Origin: Firm-04 sp045596625
GTDB taxonomy: Bacteria > Bacillota > Clostridia > Oscillospirales > Ruminococcaceae
Direction of reading: 5' to 3'
NCBI GenBank assembly: GCA_045596625.1
Contig: JAZOCU010000060.1
Span: 1-50,770 of the forward strand
DNA: 50,770 nucleotides
Shown here: positions 41,944 through 50,630 of the stretch, in pieces
Layout of the letters: each line of letters begins with the position of its first letter
How positions within the stretch are numbered: position 1 is the stretch's first letter
Notes under the pieces: generated by a model
What the model was told of the DNA's origin: nothing
What the model saw: only the letters and a program-made list of their open reading frames with translations
Databases searched by the model: none
Position numbers and translations under genes: made by a program

Positions 41944-42624
41944 TTAAGAGCATTGCTCTTCCAAGCAATACCCGACTCCTCTTACCGTTTTGATCGCCAC
42001 TTTGGAATGAATATGTGTCAGCTTTTTACGCAGAAAGCTGACATAGACTTCAACATTGTTATTTTCGGCATCGGATTCATATCCCCAGATCTTTACGATC
42101 AGAGTCTCTTTTGATAGAATGGTGCTTCCGTTTTTCATGAACAGCTCCATCATCGAAAACTCCTTGAGACCCAGTTTGAAGGAATGCGTCCCGCAAAACA
42201 GCTCATATGTAGAAAGATTGAGCGTCAGATCGCCCCAATGAAGCGCATTTTCACAGATGATATGAGAATTACGCCGATACAGAGAACGGATCCTTGCCAG
42301 AAGCTCATCGGAAGAAAAGGGTTTTGTCAGATAATCATCGGCACCCACATCCAATCCGGCTACCTTATCTGCAACAGAATCTCTTGCTGTAAGCAGCAGC
42401 ACCGGTGTCGTCAGATGATTACGCCGGATTTCACGCAGCACATCGAGTCCGTTCATTTTCGGCAGCATGACATCCAGTACGATCATGTCATAAATATCGG
42501 AGAGCGCATTATCAAGACCGCTTTCTCCATCATAGCAGGCATCCACAATATATTTATTCTTATGAAAGATCTGGACAAGTGCATCTGATAAACCAACCTC
42601 ATCCTCAACAAGCAGGATCCGCAT
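41944..42624 (-). CDS. OmpR-family response regulator
   Basis: A 226-residue two-component regulator. The receiver domain has the acidic pair in LLVEDE, phosphoacceptor aspartate in VLDVMLP and lysine in LTKPF; the C-terminal winged helix (about 125-222) includes LSKETLIVKIWG and VRGVGYCLEE. It pairs with the kinase gene 37 bases downstream. The ATG at 42624 has AAAGGAG about six bases upstream. Its promoter is at 42658-42686 and the neighbouring amidase gene diverges from the same region, making that gene a candidate target. Confidence 0.96.
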   Translation of the reverse strand: MRILLVEDEVGLSDALVQIFHKNKYIVDACYDGESGLDNALSDIYDMIVLDVMLPKMNGLDVLREIRRNHLTTPVLLLTARDSVADKVAGLDVGADDYLTKPFSSDELLARIRSLYRRNSHIICENALHWGDLTLNLSTYELFCGTHSFKLGLKEFSMMELFMKNGSTILSKETLIVKIWGYESDAENNNVEVYVSFLRKKLTHIHSKVAIKTVRGVGYCLEEQCS

Positions 42625-42657
42625 AGTGCTCTCCTTTCAATATGATTTTCCTTTTAC

Positions 42658-42686
42658 AGTATACAATATAATTTTTAATTTTGCAA
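42658..42686 (-). promoter_or_regulatory. Promoter of the two-component operon
   Basis: TTGCAA (42686-42681), 17-base spacer, TATACT (42663-42658), about 34 bases upstream of the response regulator start. Confidence 0.7.
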
Positions 42687-42770
42687 GCGATTTCGTAACT
42701 TTTTCATGCACAAAAATACTTTTTCGGCATAAGATAAAGCACTCACACATTTTGAAAGGAGCCGATCATT

Positions 42771-43514
42771 ATGCCGAAAGTATTTTTAAGCCCTTCCACA
42801 CAGGAATGGAATGCCTACATCAATGCAGGCAATGAGGAGTTGGTCATGAATCAGCTTGCAGATGCCATGGAGCCTTATCTGCGCGCTTCCGGTATTGAAT
42901 TTGTTCGCAACAGTCCCGAGCGTAATATTGCAGGTGCCATTGCAGATTCCAATGCCGGTTGGTTTGACGTACATCTGGCACTGCATTCCAACGCATCTCC
43001 GGAGCAGCTCGCCGGAAAACTGCGTGGTGTAGATTTCTATTACTCACCTGTCAGCTATGAAAGCGAACGGCTTGCAACGATCCTGACCAATAACATGAAG
43101 TCGATCTATCCTCTCCCTGATCGGGTAACACCGCGTCCGACACGTTCACTTGGTGAAGTAACAAGAACCCGCGCTGTAGCAGTATTGGCAGAGCTTGGTT
43201 ATCACGATAACAATGAGGATGAGACATGGCTTCGCAATAATCTGGATGCCATTGCAAGGAATCTGGTGCTCTCGCTGACAGATTATTTTGGGATTCCGTT
43301 TATTGAGCCATCGCCGACAAAAGTCGGAACGGTACAAACCGATGGCAGCAATCTGAATCTTCGGAATTATCCCTCTGTATATGGCACTATTATCGGACAG
43401 ATCCCCAATGGTGCAACGGTATTTATCACAGGACAAAGCGGCAATTGGTATGTGGTACAGTATATGGGTCGAAGCGGATATGCAAGCTCTGATTTTATTA
43501 CGGTGAATCAATAG
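42771..43514 (+). CDS. N-acetylmuramoyl-L-alanine amidase-like protein with SH3b domain
   Basis: A 247-residue protein with an Amidase_3-like catalytic domain (about 1-178) and a C-terminal bacterial SH3 domain (about 182-247; LNLRNYPSVYGTIIGQIPNG). HLALHSNA and the glutamate in VLAELGYHDN match the amidase active site. The usual first zinc motif (G-H-G near the N-terminus) is absent; the start reads LSPSTQEWNAYINAGNEE, so a glutamate may replace the histidine. There is no signal peptide, so how it reaches peptidoglycan is unclear (release into the spore mother cell or lysis are options). GGAG lies nine bases before the ATG. It diverges from the two-component operon and converges on the PBP gene, overlapping it by seven bases. 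Confidence 0.85.
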   Translation: MPKVFLSPSTQEWNAYINAGNEELVMNQLADAMEPYLRASGIEFVRNSPERNIAGAIADSNAGWFDVHLALHSNASPEQLAGKLRGVDFYYSPVSYESERLATILTNNMKSIYPLPDRVTPRPTRSLGEVTRTRAVAVLAELGYHDNNEDETWLRNNLDAIARNLVLSLTDYFGIPFIEPSPTKVGTVQTDGSNLNLRNYPSVYGTIIGQIPNGATVFITGQSGNWYVVQYMGRSGYASSDFITVNQ

Positions 43515-45109
43515 CCGTTAATCATCATCTGATCAATGATAGTGCGAAAAATCGGTGCTGCGGATTCATTTCCGTAGCCGCCGTTTTCCACAAATACGGT
43601 GACAGTATATCGAGGAGAATCCGTAGGAAAAAAGCCTGTGATCCAGCCATGACACAGCTCTTGCCCTTCTGCATCATATTGACCTGTCTGCGCTGTGGAG
43701 GTCTTTCCGCCCGCAGTGGTATACAGCGGACGTCCATTTGCTTCCTCGGCATCGGTCAAGACCGAAGTCATCATATTTTTCAGAGTATCGGCGGTTTCCT
43801 GCAGCAAAACTCGTCTGGTATTAATTTGCGTGTCATTCATCAGCGTTTTACCATCCTCTGTCATGCCCAACAGAAGTCTTGGTGTCACAGCAACACCGCC
43901 ATTGGCAATACAGACAGTCATAGCTGCTATTTGCAGTGGTGTTGCCAGCAGCTTACCTTGTCCAAAGGAAAAATTAGCTTTCTCAGCTTCAATCTCCAGT
44001 TCTTCTTCTGACTGCAATGCACCCGCAGCCGATTGGATACCATCTGCAAGAAATATACTCTGACCAAAGCCGAGTGCTTCTGCTGTATTATGCAAAGCCT
44101 CCGCCGAAAGCAGTCTGCTGATGGAAATAAAATAGGGATTACAGGATACCGTTAATGCGGACTGCAGATCTAAAAGGCCATGCCCATTGTATTTATGACA
44201 GCGAAACGTCTGCCCATAGATATCGATACTGCCGGTGCAGTCATACATATAACCATCGGTAAAGCCATGCTCAAGCGCAGCGGCTGCAATCACAAGCTTA
44301 AAAATCGAACCAACATTATATGCACAAAGATTTCGATTCAGAAATGGTGCATTTTCATCATCCAGATAATCGGATAAGTGATCCGGGTCATATACCGGCA
44401 GACTTGCCATAGCACGCAGATCTCCCGTTTTGACATCCATTACAATCGCAGCAGCACCTGTTCCTTCCGCCTGCTGCAAGGCATCCTCTGTGATCAGCTG
44501 TATCTCTCGGTCCAGTGTTGTCACCACGCCGCCATTCGCTGATCCGTCGTGGATCGGTGAGGAAGCAAGTCCAGGCAGCATCGTACCCACTGCATCCACA
44601 GTACAGCTCATGGCAGCAGTTTGATCGCAAGAGGTCAGCCAATCTTCACAGGCTGCTTCCAGACCGGCTACGGCTTTTCCGTTTTGTCGATATCCGATCA
44701 GATGCTGTGCGATTCTTGTTCCTTCGGGATTACCACTTCCATGCAACACCCAAATATTATTATGTGAGACATCCGGATCGGTGATCTCACAAACAAAGGG
44801 TGCACTGCGCTGTAAATCTGAATAGAACTGCTCTCTGTCGCAGATTTTAGTGAAGATGGCAGCAACAGCATCCTGTGTCGGATGTACCACTGCAAAATAA
44901 CGTTCCTGCGTATTGGTAAGCCGTTCAAAGCGATGGTCATAGATCGTGCCGGTCGATAAGGGAATCGTCAGAGTATAGCTGCCCTGCTGCTGCTGCACCT
45001 GCTGCATTTCATGATCGGTGATAATATGGCAAAGCTGATAGAGAACCAATGCAGCCGAACCAAGAAAACCGATCGCGATACAATGCAAACGTGATATGGA
45101 TCTTTTCAT
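43508..45109 (-). CDS. Class B penicillin-binding protein (PBP2/SpoVD/FtsI-like)
   Basis: A 533-residue transpeptidase. A membrane anchor (about 8-27) is followed by a short dimerisation/pedestal domain and the transpeptidase domain (about 225-530). The active-site motifs are S-x-x-K in VGSIFKL, S-x-N in VSCNPYF, and K-T-S (GGKTSTAQT) where K-T-G is common. It cross-links peptidoglycan outside the membrane. The pedestal is shorter than in ordinary FtsI, and PASTA domains are missing. ATG 45109 follows GGAGG by four bases. The ORF ends inside the amidase gene's last codons on the opposite strand. A vegetative PBP2 or a sporulation (SpoVD-like) role cannot be separated from sequence. Confidence 0.9.
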   Translation of the reverse strand: MKRSISRLHCIAIGFLGSAALVLYQLCHIITDHEMQQVQQQQGSYTLTIPLSTGTIYDHRFERLTNTQERYFAVVHPTQDAVAAIFTKICDREQFYSDLQRSAPFVCEITDPDVSHNNIWVLHGSGNPEGTRIAQHLIGYRQNGKAVAGLEAACEDWLTSCDQTAAMSCTVDAVGTMLPGLASSPIHDGSANGGVVTTLDREIQLITEDALQQAEGTGAAAIVMDVKTGDLRAMASLPVYDPDHLSDYLDDENAPFLNRNLCAYNVGSIFKLVIAAAALEHGFTDGYMYDCTGSIDIYGQTFRCHKYNGHGLLDLQSALTVSCNPYFISISRLLSAEALHNTAEALGFGQSIFLADGIQSAAGALQSEEELEIEAEKANFSFGQGKLLATPLQIAAMTVCIANGGVAVTPRLLLGMTEDGKTLMNDTQINTRRVLLQETADTLKNMMTSVLTDAEEANGRPLYTTAGGKTSTAQTGQYDAEGQELCHGWITGFFPTDSPRYTVTVFVENGGYGNESAAPIFRTIIDQMMINGY

Positions 45110-45201
45110 AATACCTCCATTGAATGAAAGCCTTTTCATACAGTGTTGGCATTATTCAGAAAAACTATACAGGAACAGAGACGGATTAATGATAAAAAAC
45201 A

Positions 45202-45235
45202 AAAAAACGGAGGGCAATGAACCCTCCGTTTTTTT
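45202..45235. terminator. Bidirectional terminator after the DUF6465 gene
   Basis: AACGGAGGG pairs with CCCTCCGTT around a 7-base CAATGAA-type loop, flanked by A and T runs on both sides. On the minus strand it is followed by TTTTTTTG, a strong intrinsic terminator for the HU-DUF6465 transcript. Confidence 0.9.
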
Positions 45236-45243
45236 AGAATCAA

Positions 45244-45666
45244 TCAGAATGCAAAGGAGCCGGAAAGATAGTCATCATCAACAACATAATAAACCATGCT
45301 CTCGGAAGTATTCACATATACCGAAAGATTCTTGATGTCCTTTACCGAATGACCCTTTGCCTCCCAATCCTCCTTTGCACGTGCAATCAATGCTTCGGAA
45401 GATGCAGACTTATCACCCAGCTCGATCGTAACCTGTGTTGTTACTGCAGCTTTTCTGGCGCAGGTTCTTGTGGTTTTGGTTTCCTTAGCCGCAGTCTTGG
45501 CAGTAGCCTTAGGTGCTGCATCAGCAACAGTCTTCTTGGTAGACTTGCGAGTCGTTTTCTTGACAGGAGCCTCTTCCACAACAGCAGGTGTTGTATCGGG
45601 AATCAAGGTTGCAGCAGGTTCAACTACTGCGGTATCCTGCATGGGTTTCTTCTTGGTAGTTGCCAT
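45244..45666 (-). CDS. DUF6465-like protein with basic, histone-H1-like N-terminal tail
   Basis: A 140-residue protein. The N-terminal two thirds (about 1-82) is low-complexity, rich in Lys, Ala, Thr and Pro (VKKTTRKSTKKT, KATAKTAAKETK), like the tails of bacterial histone-H1-like proteins. The C-terminal part (about 83-140, VTIELGDKSAS, KDIKNLSVYVNTSESMVYYV) looks like the small DUF6465 domain found in Clostridia. The ATG at 45666 has GGAG about ten bases upstream. It lies 31 bases after the HU gene with no terminator between, so both are probably on one transcript. A DNA- or RNA-binding role is inferred from the tail and the neighbour, not shown. Confidence 0.75.
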   Translation of the reverse strand: MATTKKKPMQDTAVVEPAATLIPDTTPAVVEEAPVKKTTRKSTKKTVADAAPKATAKTAAKETKTTRTCARKAAVTTQVTIELGDKSASSEALIARAKEDWEAKGHSVKDIKNLSVYVNTSESMVYYVVDDDYLSGSFAF

Positions 45667-45697
45667 AATTGTATTTCTCCTCTCCAAATGAGCCGAA

Positions 45698-45979
45698 TTA
45701 CTGTTCCGGATTGATTGCGTCCTTCAGTGCCTTACCGGCTCTGAATGCCAGTACATTGCAAGGCTTAGTGGTCATAGGCTCCTTGGTGCGGGGGTTGATG
45801 CACTGCTTGGACTGACGCTGACGGATCTCAAAAGTACCGAAGCCGGCAATAGAAATCTTCTCACCTGCTACCAGAGCTTCGGTGATAGCATCCAGTACGA
45901 GGTTCAGTGCCTTATCAGCATCCTTCTTAGTGCAGTTCTCTTTTGCTGCGATTGCAGCAATCAGGTCGTTTTTCTTCAT
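45698..45979 (-). CDS. hup: HU family DNA-binding protein
   Basis: A 93-residue histone-like protein that bends and compacts DNA. KKNDLIAAIA at the start, GFGTFEIRQR and the DNA-wrapping arm with INPRTKEPM are typical of HU; the family's usual NPRTGE is slightly altered. The ATG has AGGAGG about seven bases upstream, and a strong promoter lies at 46013-46042. Confidence 0.96.
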   Translation of the reverse strand: MKKNDLIAAIAAKENCTKKDADKALNLVLDAITEALVAGEKISIAGFGTFEIRQRQSKQCINPRTKEPMTTKPCNVLAFRAGKALKDAINPEQ

Positions 45980-46012
45980 TGTGGGTTCCTCCTAAAAACA
46001 AAATCTTATGTC

Positions 46013-46042
46013 ATTATATAACGAAAAATCACCATTTGTCAA
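46013..46042 (-). promoter_or_regulatory. Promoter of the HU gene
   Basis: TTGACA (46042-46037), 18-base spacer, TATAAT (46018-46013): consensus boxes, fitting an abundant protein. Confidence 0.85.
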
Positions 46043-46152
46043 TTCATTTTCGATTTTTCAGACTTTTACATCAGAAACGCCATGAATTCAAGCGAAAACT
46101 TGGCGATATTACCATATGAAATGGCCTAATAACGGTGATTATCGCACGAAAA

Positions 46153-47142
46153 TTAAAGCAGCGTAGCACGCAGACTTTCGCCGGAAAGCGGAGAAAGATA
46201 GGCAGGCGGAATATCAAAAACTGTTTTGCAGCCTGTGTTTCCTTCTCTTGCAAGACGTGCCGCAGCACGTGCATAGGCAACCAATACGCTGGTTGTAAAT
46301 TCCGGATTGGAATCCAGTTTAAGACGATATTCGATCAGATGTTTATGTTCATGATTCGCACCTGTTGTACCACTTCGCATTACAAAACCACCATGTGGAA
46401 TTTCACTGTGATTGCGCTTGAGTTCCTCTTCCGAAATAAAATGAACAATCGTATCATAATCGGCAAAATAGTTTTCCATGGTACGGATCTCTTGCTCAAT
46501 GCGTTCCAGATCGGCATCCGGTTCAGCAACAACAAAGCATTCACGCAGATGCTTTTGTCTGGTGGTCAGTTCGGGCTGTGAACCGCTGCGGACAGCTTCC
46601 ATGGCAGCATCAATGGGAATGGTATACTGTCTTGCATCCACAACACCGTTTACCCGACGAATGGCATCGGAATGCCCTTGGCTGATGCCCTTGCCCCAGA
46701 AGGTATAATCCTTTCCATCAGGCAGGACACAATTACCGTAAAGGCGGGCAAGAGAAAACATACCGGGATCCCAGCCCACAGAAATCAGTGCAACATGGCC
46801 ACTGTTTTTTGCAGCAGCATCCACTGCTGTGAAATGCTTCGGGATATTGGCATGGGTATCGAAACTGTCTACAACATTGAACAGCGCTGCAAGCTCAGGC
46901 GTTTGTACCGGAAGATCTGTTGCAGAGCCTCCACAAATAATCAATACATCTGCATCCTGCTGATGCTCTGCCAATGTATCATAGGCATATACAGGAATCT
47001 GTTCCGTTTGTAATTTCACGGAATCCGGATTTCTTCGAGTCGCAACAAAAGCAAGCTTCATATCGGAATTGCTGCGTATCGCAAGCTCAACGCCCTTGCC
47101 AAGATTACCGTATCCGACTATACCGATGCGTAATGGATTCAT
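46153..47142 (-). CDS. ddh: meso-Diaminopimelate dehydrogenase
   Basis: NADPH enzyme of 329 residues that makes meso-diaminopimelate in one step from tetrahydrodipicolinate, for lysine and peptidoglycan. The Rossmann motif is GIVGYGNLGKG; CGGSATDLP, FDTHA, SVGWDPGMFSL and GISQGHSDA are hallmarks of Ddh. The ATG at 47142 has AAGGAGG seven bases upstream. It has its own promoter at 47175-47203, diverging from degV. Presence of Ddh supports meso-DAP type peptidoglycan. Confidence 0.97.
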   Translation of the reverse strand: MNPLRIGIVGYGNLGKGVELAIRSNSDMKLAFVATRRNPDSVKLQTEQIPVYAYDTLAEHQQDADVLIICGGSATDLPVQTPELAALFNVVDSFDTHANIPKHFTAVDAAAKNSGHVALISVGWDPGMFSLARLYGNCVLPDGKDYTFWGKGISQGHSDAIRRVNGVVDARQYTIPIDAAMEAVRSGSQPELTTRQKHLRECFVVAEPDADLERIEQEIRTMENYFADYDTIVHFISEEELKRNHSEIPHGGFVMRSGTTGANHEHKHLIEYRLKLDSNPEFTTSVLVAYARAAARLAREGNTGCKTVFDIPPAYLSPLSGESLRATLL

Positions 47143-47174
47143 ACAGTTACCTCCTTAATCATTCAATGTTACCT

Positions 47175-47203
47175 ATTATATACCAATTTGATCGATTTGT
47201 CAA
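47175..47203 (-). promoter_or_regulatory. Promoter of ddh
   Basis: TTGACA (47203-47198), 17-base spacer, TATAAT (47180-47175). Confidence 0.85.
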
Positions 47204-47245
47204 ATAAAACAGCGTATTTTTCAAAAAAGATTCATGTTGGCTTTC

Positions 47246-47274
47246 TTGACAAATTTAGCAAAACAGAGTATAAT
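47246..47274 (+). promoter_or_regulatory. Promoter of the degV gene
   Basis: TTGACA (47246-47251), 17-base spacer, TATAAT (47269-47274), 53 bases before the start and back to back with the ddh promoter. Confidence 0.85.
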
Positions 47275-47327
47275 ATTCATGTTCAATGCATTCATTGCAT
47301 AAATTTTGAAAATTTGGAGATTGTATC

Positions 47328-48173
47328 ATGCGAATTAAGGTTGTTGCCGACAGTACCTGCGATCTTTCACAGGAATTGATTGAAAATTATCAGATTGAGA
47401 TCATACCCCTTTATGTAAATTTGGATGATAAATCCTATCTGGATGGTGTTGAGATCCACGCTGAGGATATCTTTCGTCATGTCAGTTCTGGCGGTGCACT
47501 ACCGAAAACGTCAGCAATTTCCGTTGCAACCTATGCCGAAGTCTTTGAGCGTCTGCTCAAGGAGCATGATTCGGTGATCTGTCTGACGATCGGCTCCGGC
47601 TTTTCCAGCTGCTATCAGAATGCTTGTATTGCCGCAAATTATGATCCAAGAATTTCTGTGATAGATTCTAAAAATCTTTCCACGGGCTTTGGTCATGTTG
47701 TACTGCAGGCAGCAATGCGTGCAAATACAGATATGACCCATGCTATGATCGCAGATCTTATGAAGCTGGATGTGATCCCAAAGGTGGATGCAAGCTTTAT
47801 TGTTGATCGTCTGGATTATCTCCACAAAGGCGGCAGATGTTCGACAATCGCTGCATTAGGTGCCAATCTGCTGAAGTTAAAACCCTGCATTGCAGTACAG
47901 AATGGTGAAATGCGGGTTGTCAAAAAATACCGCGGTAGTTTTACAAGCTGTGTGGCACAATATGTAAAAGATCGGCTGGCAGAATCGGAACGAATTCGCA
48001 AGGAACGCATCTTTATTACTTACACCCAAGCCGAAGAAGAAGCGCTGCAGGCGGCAAGAGAGGGTGTGCAGGCTGCCGCTTCCTTCGATGAAGTTACAGA
48101 AACGGTTGCAGGCTGTACGGTTTCCAGTCATTGTGGCCCGAATACACTGGGTGTTTTGTTTCTCTATCAGTGA
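47328..48173 (+). CDS. DegV family fatty-acid-binding protein (FakB-like)
   Basis: A 281-residue DegV protein. VVADSTCDLS at the start, PKTSAIS (phosphate/fatty-acid carboxylate site), SGFSSCYQNA and the C-terminal HCGPNTLGVLF are family hallmarks. DegV proteins (FakB) hold a fatty acid and present it to the kinase FakA, whose gene lies at 31355 in the same window. TTGGAG lies eight bases before the ATG. A terminator follows. Confidence 0.94.
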   Translation: MRIKVVADSTCDLSQELIENYQIEIIPLYVNLDDKSYLDGVEIHAEDIFRHVSSGGALPKTSAISVATYAEVFERLLKEHDSVICLTIGSGFSSCYQNACIAANYDPRISVIDSKNLSTGFGHVVLQAAMRANTDMTHAMIADLMKLDVIPKVDASFIVDRLDYLHKGGRCSTIAALGANLLKLKPCIAVQNGEMRVVKKYRGSFTSCVAQYVKDRLAESERIRKERIFITYTQAEEEALQAAREGVQAAASFDEVTETVAGCTVSSHCGPNTLGVLFLYQ

Positions 48174-48175
48174 AA

Positions 48176-48201
48176 AAAGTGTGGCACTCTGCCGCACTTT
48201 T
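48176..48201 (+). terminator. Terminator after the degV gene
   Basis: AAAAGTGTGGC pairs with GCCGCACTTTT (one mismatch; 48176-48186, 48191-48201), four-base loop, ending in TTTTCTTC, just after the stop codon. Confidence 0.8.
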
Positions 48202-48235
48202 CTTCTGATTTTAATCGGTAGAAATGAGGAATATC

Positions 48236-49216
48236 ATGGATATTTCAGTGATTCTTGACCAACTGATCCGATTATTTCTGATCTTATGCTTCGGTGCAGT
48301 ACTTGCAAAAATCGACATTCTGGATACGCATACAAAACAGAAGCTGACAAAGCTTATGCTCTATGTCACAACACCGCTGATGATACTCGATGCATTCAAT
48401 GATCGTCTGGCGATGATGCAATCTGAGAATATGGCAGAAAGCGGTGTTAGTGTATGGTATTTGTTTGCTGTATCGGGCGGATTCTATCTTGTGATGACCT
48501 TGCTGGCATGGATTACGGTGCATCTTATAAAAGTGCCCAAAGCAAACAGGAGTCTGTATACCTTCATGACCATTTTCGGCAATGTCGGCTTCATGGGATT
48601 TCCTGTTGCACTTGCCGTATGCGGCAATGAAGGCTTATTCTATGCAGCGATCCTCAATTGTGTATTCAACATTCTGATTTATACCATCGGTGTTGTGATG
48701 ATGGCATCCGGTAAAGTCACAGAGCAGCAAAGCGCATGGAGCATGATGCAACCAAAAAAATTATTGCTGACTCCGGGCGTTCTATGCTGTGCAGTTGCAG
48801 TGCTCCTGTTTTCTTTCCGAATCGCATTGCCCGGAATTCTGGCAGATACCTTTGATACCCTCGGTGGACTCACCTCTCCCCTTGCAATGCTGGTTGTAGG
48901 CGCAAATCTTGCAGGCATGCCATGGAAAAAAATGTTTACCGACTATCGTTTGAATGTCTATACTCTGGTAAGACAACTCGTCATTCCGTTGTGTATGTGG
49001 CTGCTGATCCGAATTTGCATCACCAATGAGATTCTTGCATCGGTACTGCTTCTGATGGCAGCTATGCCCATTGCCAATATGGCTGCATTGTTTGCAACAG
49101 AATATGATGCCGATGAAGCATTGGCATCACAGGCAATTTTTGTAACAACGCTGTTTTCTCTGCTGTCTTTGCCGCTTATTGTCTGGATCTGCAGCACATG
49201 GTTACCTTTGGGATAA
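48236..49216 (+). CDS. AEC family transporter (auxin efflux carrier type)
   Basis: A 326-residue membrane protein of the AEC family (PF03547), with about ten transmembrane helices in two repeated halves. PLMILDAFN, FGNVGFMGFPVA and SPLAMLVVGANLAGM are typical. Bacterial members export or exchange organic acids such as malate; the substrate here is unknown. ATG 48236 is chosen because GAGG lies six bases upstream; an ATG four codons earlier contains that site. It follows the degV terminator and converges with rarA. Confidence 0.9.
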   Translation: MDISVILDQLIRLFLILCFGAVLAKIDILDTHTKQKLTKLMLYVTTPLMILDAFNDRLAMMQSENMAESGVSVWYLFAVSGGFYLVMTLLAWITVHLIKVPKANRSLYTFMTIFGNVGFMGFPVALAVCGNEGLFYAAILNCVFNILIYTIGVVMMASGKVTEQQSAWSMMQPKKLLLTPGVLCCAVAVLLFSFRIALPGILADTFDTLGGLTSPLAMLVVGANLAGMPWKKMFTDYRLNVYTLVRQLVIPLCMWLLIRICITNEILASVLLLMAAMPIANMAALFATEYDADEALASQAIFVTTLFSLLSLPLIVWICSTWLPLG

Positions 49217-49225
49217 GCAGAGCTC

Positions 49226-50491
49226 TTATTGTTTCGGCTTGATTTTAGCCCAGTATTCCTTTGCTGCCTGTTCTTGACGGTTATCACCGTATTCATAATA
49301 AACCCGATCACGCAATGTATCCGGCAGATATTGCTGCTGCACATAATGATTGGGATAATCATGGGGATAGCGATAATGCTGTCCCTTTTTTGCTGCATCC
49401 GCACCATCGAAATGGACATTTTGCAGACAGCGGGGAAAATCACCGGATAAACCGGCACGAATATCGGTCAGTGCACTATCCACAGCCAGATATGCGCTGT
49501 TGGATTTGGGTGCGGTTGCCAGCAGGATCACCGCATTTGCCAGCGGAATTCTGGCTTCCGGCATTCCAAGCTGCAAGGCAGAATCCACAGCAGCCTTCAC
49601 GATTGGAATTGCCATCGGATAGGCAAGTCCTACATCCTCGGCGGCGATCACCAATAATCGGCGGCAAATGGACAGCAGATCCCCTGCTTCCATGATCCGT
49701 GCTGCATAGTGAATCGCAGCATTTTCATCGGATCCGCGGATAGATTTTTGTAGTGCGGAAAGCAGATCATAATGCTGATCCCCTTCTCGATCATACCGCA
49801 TATTACTGCGTTGGGTCAGACTTTGTACCCCTTCTGTATCCACAAGGATTCCTTGCTCTGTATGCAGTCCGGAAAGCACAGCCAGCTCAACAGTATTCAC
49901 AGCTTTTCGCACATCGCCACCGCAGCCTGCAGCGATATACGGAATGACACTGTCATCATATCGGATCGGTGTATTCTGTTCCTTTGCAAGAAAATCAAAT
50001 GCTCTTACAATGGCAGGTGCGATTTCCTGTGCTGTAACCGGCTTGAACTCAAAAACCGTACATCGACTGATGATCGCATTGAATACCGCAAAATAAGGAT
50101 TCTCGGTGGTAGAGGCAATCAAAGTAACACTGCCGTTTTCAATGTATTCCAATAAGCTTTGCTGCTGCTTTTTATTCAGATATTGAATCTCATCCAGATA
50201 GAGCAAAATGCCATTGGAGCCAAACAGCGATCCGCTTTCCTGCAAGATCTCACGAATATCGCCCACCGAGGCTGTTGTGCCGTTAAGCTTATAAAGGCGC
50301 AAATCGGTCTGTTCGGCAAGGATACGTGCAAGTGTTGTTTTTCCGACACCCGAAGGACCATAAAAGATCATGTTCGGTATCTTGCCCGATTCCACAATGC
50401 GGCGCATCGGTCGATTGCTGCCAAACAGCTGTGGTTGCCCCACCATCTCATCAATGGTGCGTGGACGCAATCGTTCTGCTAAAGGTATCAT
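49226..50491 (-). CDS. rarA: Replication-associated recombination protein A (RarA/MgsA), AAA+ ATPase
   Basis: A 422-residue AAA+ ATPase that acts at stalled replication forks with SSB. PLAERLRPRTIDEMVGQ is the usual start; Walker A is GPSGVGKTT, Walker B ILLYLDEI, sensor 1 is IASTTENP, and a C-terminal tetramerisation domain (about 260-420, with EDVGLAYP and GDFP) follows. ATG 50491 is chosen for AAGGAGG nine bases upstream; a longer frame has no site. It converges with the AEC transporter gene, stops being nine bases apart. Confidence 0.95.
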   Translation of the reverse strand: MIPLAERLRPRTIDEMVGQPQLFGSNRPMRRIVESGKIPNMIFYGPSGVGKTTLARILAEQTDLRLYKLNGTTASVGDIREILQESGSLFGSNGILLYLDEIQYLNKKQQQSLLEYIENGSVTLIASTTENPYFAVFNAIISRCTVFEFKPVTAQEIAPAIVRAFDFLAKEQNTPIRYDDSVIPYIAAGCGGDVRKAVNTVELAVLSGLHTEQGILVDTEGVQSLTQRSNMRYDREGDQHYDLLSALQKSIRGSDENAAIHYAARIMEAGDLLSICRRLLVIAAEDVGLAYPMAIPIVKAAVDSALQLGMPEARIPLANAVILLATAPKSNSAYLAVDSALTDIRAGLSGDFPRCLQNVHFDGADAAKKGQHYRYPHDYPNHYVQQQYLPDTLRDRVYYEYGDNRQEQAAKEYWAKIKPKQ

Positions 50492-50514
50492 AATCTGAAG
50501 CCTCCTTACAAAAG

Positions 50515-50547
50515 AGCGGTGTATTCTCTGCAAGAGAGTACACCGCT
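50515..50547 (-). terminator. Hairpin between secA and rarA
   Basis: A 15-base stem with one mismatch (AGCGGTGTA.TCTCT / AGAGAGTACACCGCT; 50515-50529, 50533-50547). On the minus strand it is followed by CTCTTTTG, so it probably ends secA transcription just before the rarA ribosome site. Confidence 0.65.
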
Positions 50548-50630
50548 TGTTTTTGCCTCTTTGGGATCACATCGGGAATCTGCCACAGATAATACATTCT
50601 GTGCAGACAATTGCACTAAGCGCAAAGCAA

